Assembly (NCBI RefSeq): GCF_900129095.1
Contig: NZ_FQVA01000006.1
Location: forward strand, 62,001 to 126,000
Reading direction: 5' to 3'
DNA length: 64,000 nt
Source of the DNA: Microbulbifer donghaiensis
Lineage (GTDB): Bacteria > Pseudomonadota > Gammaproteobacteria > Pseudomonadales > Cellvibrionaceae
The notes under the pieces are model-generated. The model did not search any database and was not told where the DNA came from. It saw nothing but the letters and a program-made list of their open reading frames with translations. This document shows positions 62,933 through 64,000 of the stretch, in pieces. The position numbers were made by a program, and so were the translations under genes. How positions within the stretch are numbered: position 1 is the stretch's first letter; every line of letters starts with the position of its first letter.

Positions 62933-64000
62933 CTACTTGTTCGCCAGGTATTTCACGATGCCGTAAAAGCCTTCCAGGTTGTAGCCATCCAGATAGGTGT
63001 CCTTGGATACCGGCATGGAGCTGACCTTGACGATGGCGATATCATGATTCCTGTCGATGTAGATCCACTGCCCGTGAACCCCGATGGCCATGAACGCTTC
63101 CATGCCCGGCGTATGCTTGACCCACCACTGGCCGCGGTAGCTCCATTCGCCCTTCTTGTGGACAATATCATCGGAATCGGGGCCCGCATCGAATGCCTCG
63201 ATGCTGCCGCCCTTGGCGATCGTATCGACAACCGATTTTGGTACGACCTGCTTGCCATTGAAATTGCCGTTGTTGAGCATCATCATCGCGAATCGGGCCA
63301 GGTTGTATGGCGTGGCGTTCAGACCGCCCCCCGCAACCAGCGTTGCGTTGTTGTCGAGCAGTACATACGTCTCGCCCTCGGTGCCGATCTTCGACCATAC
63401 CTCGTCGTAGAGCGCCTCTTGGAATGATGCGTTGTTCACCCGGTTGGTGACCCAGTTGACCACGTCGGTCTTGGGCGTCTGGTAGTGAAAGATTTCGCCG
63501 TCCTTGTGCTCTTTATCGGTCTTGAGGGTTACGAGGTAGTCGTACAGGCTGTCGGGGTATTTGACGCCCTCCAATTTCGGCACCCACCCCAGTACAGCTG
63601 CGTAGGTCATGATGCCCGACTTGGGATCGTCGTAAACCTCGCTAAAGTCCATGGAGTTGGTCATGTCGAGGACCTGGCCGAAGGTGGCCTTGGCGAAAGC
63701 CCCGTCCTTCACGTTGAGCTCGGGGACGTACTTCGTAACCGGATCGGACTCCTTCAATTTACCGTTTGCAACAGCCATCAACCCCAGCAAGCCACCAAAG
63801 GATTTGGTTGCGGACATCATCTGATGCGGCGTATTCGGAGTCATGCCGTTGAGGAATTTCTCGTAGACGATCTTGTCGCCGTGGATCACGACAATGGCGT
63901 CGGTCCAGGTCTCCTTCAGGAATTCGGCCAGGCTCTTCGTCTTGCCGCTACCCGGCTCCTTGATTTTTACTTCCTTGGCGAAATTGGGGTCGATATCCTT
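62933..64000 (-). CDS. Serine hydrolase, beta-lactamase/esterase fold, 5' end outside window
   Basis: Open from the right edge to the stop at 62933; 355 codons are visible and the N-terminus is missing. Nucleophile motif MMSATKSFGGLLGL (SxxK), then FHYQTPKTDVVNWVTNRVN with the second-motif Tyr, and a C-terminal HTPGMEAFMAIGVHGQWIYID, which follow class C beta-lactamase-like esterases such as 6-aminohexanoate-dimer hydrolase. Same strand as the copy B and C amidohydrolases; an amide-hydrolysing pathway is a reasonable guess. Confidence 0.88.
   Translation of the reverse strand, partial: KDIDPNFAKEVKIKEPGSGKTKSLAEFLKETWTDAIVVIHGDKIVYEKFLNGMTPNTPHQMMSATKSFGGLLGLMAVANGKLKESDPVTKYVPELNVKDGAFAKATFGQVLDMTNSMDFSEVYDDPKSGIMTYAAVLGWVPKLEGVKYPDSLYDYLVTLKTDKEHKDGEIFHYQTPKTDVVNWVTNRVNNASFQEALYDEVWSKIGTEGETYVLLDNNATLVAGGGLNATPYNLARFAMMMLNNGNFNGKQVVPKSVVDTIAKGGSIEAFDAGPDSDDIVHKKGEWSYRGQWWVKHTPGMEAFMAIGVHGQWIYIDRNHDIAIVKVSSMPVSKDTYLDGYNLEGFYGIVKYLANK

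Noticed and set aside
1-64000. CRISPR array, insertion sequence, prophage or tRNA gene
   Set aside because: No regularly spaced repeats, transposase or integrase motifs, or cloverleaf-like sequences were seen on reading; a dedicated scan was not possible.

Overview
The window looks like chromosomal DNA from a GC-rich, probably marine, gammaproteobacterium. The order lon-hupB-ppiD, mltD-gloB-methyltransferase-rnhA-dnaQ, then nhaB, fimL-like and nudC is close to what is known from Pseudomonas and relatives such as Cellvibrionales. The genus is inferred from gene order and protein style only; no rRNA or tRNA gene is present to support it.

Region by region. (1) 1-19438 is mostly housekeeping: Lon protease (5' end outside the window), HU-beta, the periplasmic chaperone PpiD, the lytic transglycosylase MltD, glyoxalase II, a methyltransferase, RNase HI, the DNA polymerase III proofreading subunit, the Na+/H+ antiporter NhaB, a FimL-like type IV pilus/cAMP regulator, NudC, SohB, an AcuI-type reductase, a patatin-like lipase and a lipoprotein. 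A 73-bp tandem repeat lies just before ppiD. (2) 19479-21692 is a UvrD/Rep-type helicase. (3) 21757-34009 is a sulfur-stress cluster: two SulP anion transporters at its ends, a split YedE/YeeE sulfur-compound transporter, a BigR/SqrR-like ArsR repressor, an RND exporter with a LolA-like and an outer-membrane partner, a DUF2892 membrane protein, a rhodanese, an ETHE1-like persulfide dioxygenase and a DUF442 sulfurtransferase/phosphatase-fold protein. The palindrome TTAG-N6-CTAA occurs once in the arsR/yedE divergent region, three times before the RND gene and once between the -35 and -10 of the dioxygenase promoter, so one repressor probably controls the whole cluster.

(4) 34020-47790 is mixed metabolism: GNAT, alpha/beta hydrolase, GFA-family protein, ahpC-ahpF with an OxyR-like site, a DUF2157/GDYXXLXY pair, a CPBP protease, and an RND efflux pair with an ExoD protein. 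(5) 47791-54233 looks like an accessory island: a DUF2235 (Tle1-like) hydrolase diverges from a 1516-residue multi-spanning membrane protein, with about 480 bp of non-coding DNA between them. This pair is the best candidate here for an undescribed system. (6) 54348-56036 holds small genes (GNAT, a 42-codon ORF, a SpoIIAA-like protein, a cupin). (7) 56332-64000 is a cluster of three related amidohydrolases, an outer-membrane barrel protein and a serine hydrolase that runs off the right edge. It also contains a 3'-end remnant of a further amidohydrolase copy, showing that the array has expanded and decayed.

No CRISPR array, insertion sequence, integrase, tRNA or rRNA was seen. Family names come from motif recognition by eye, not from database searches.
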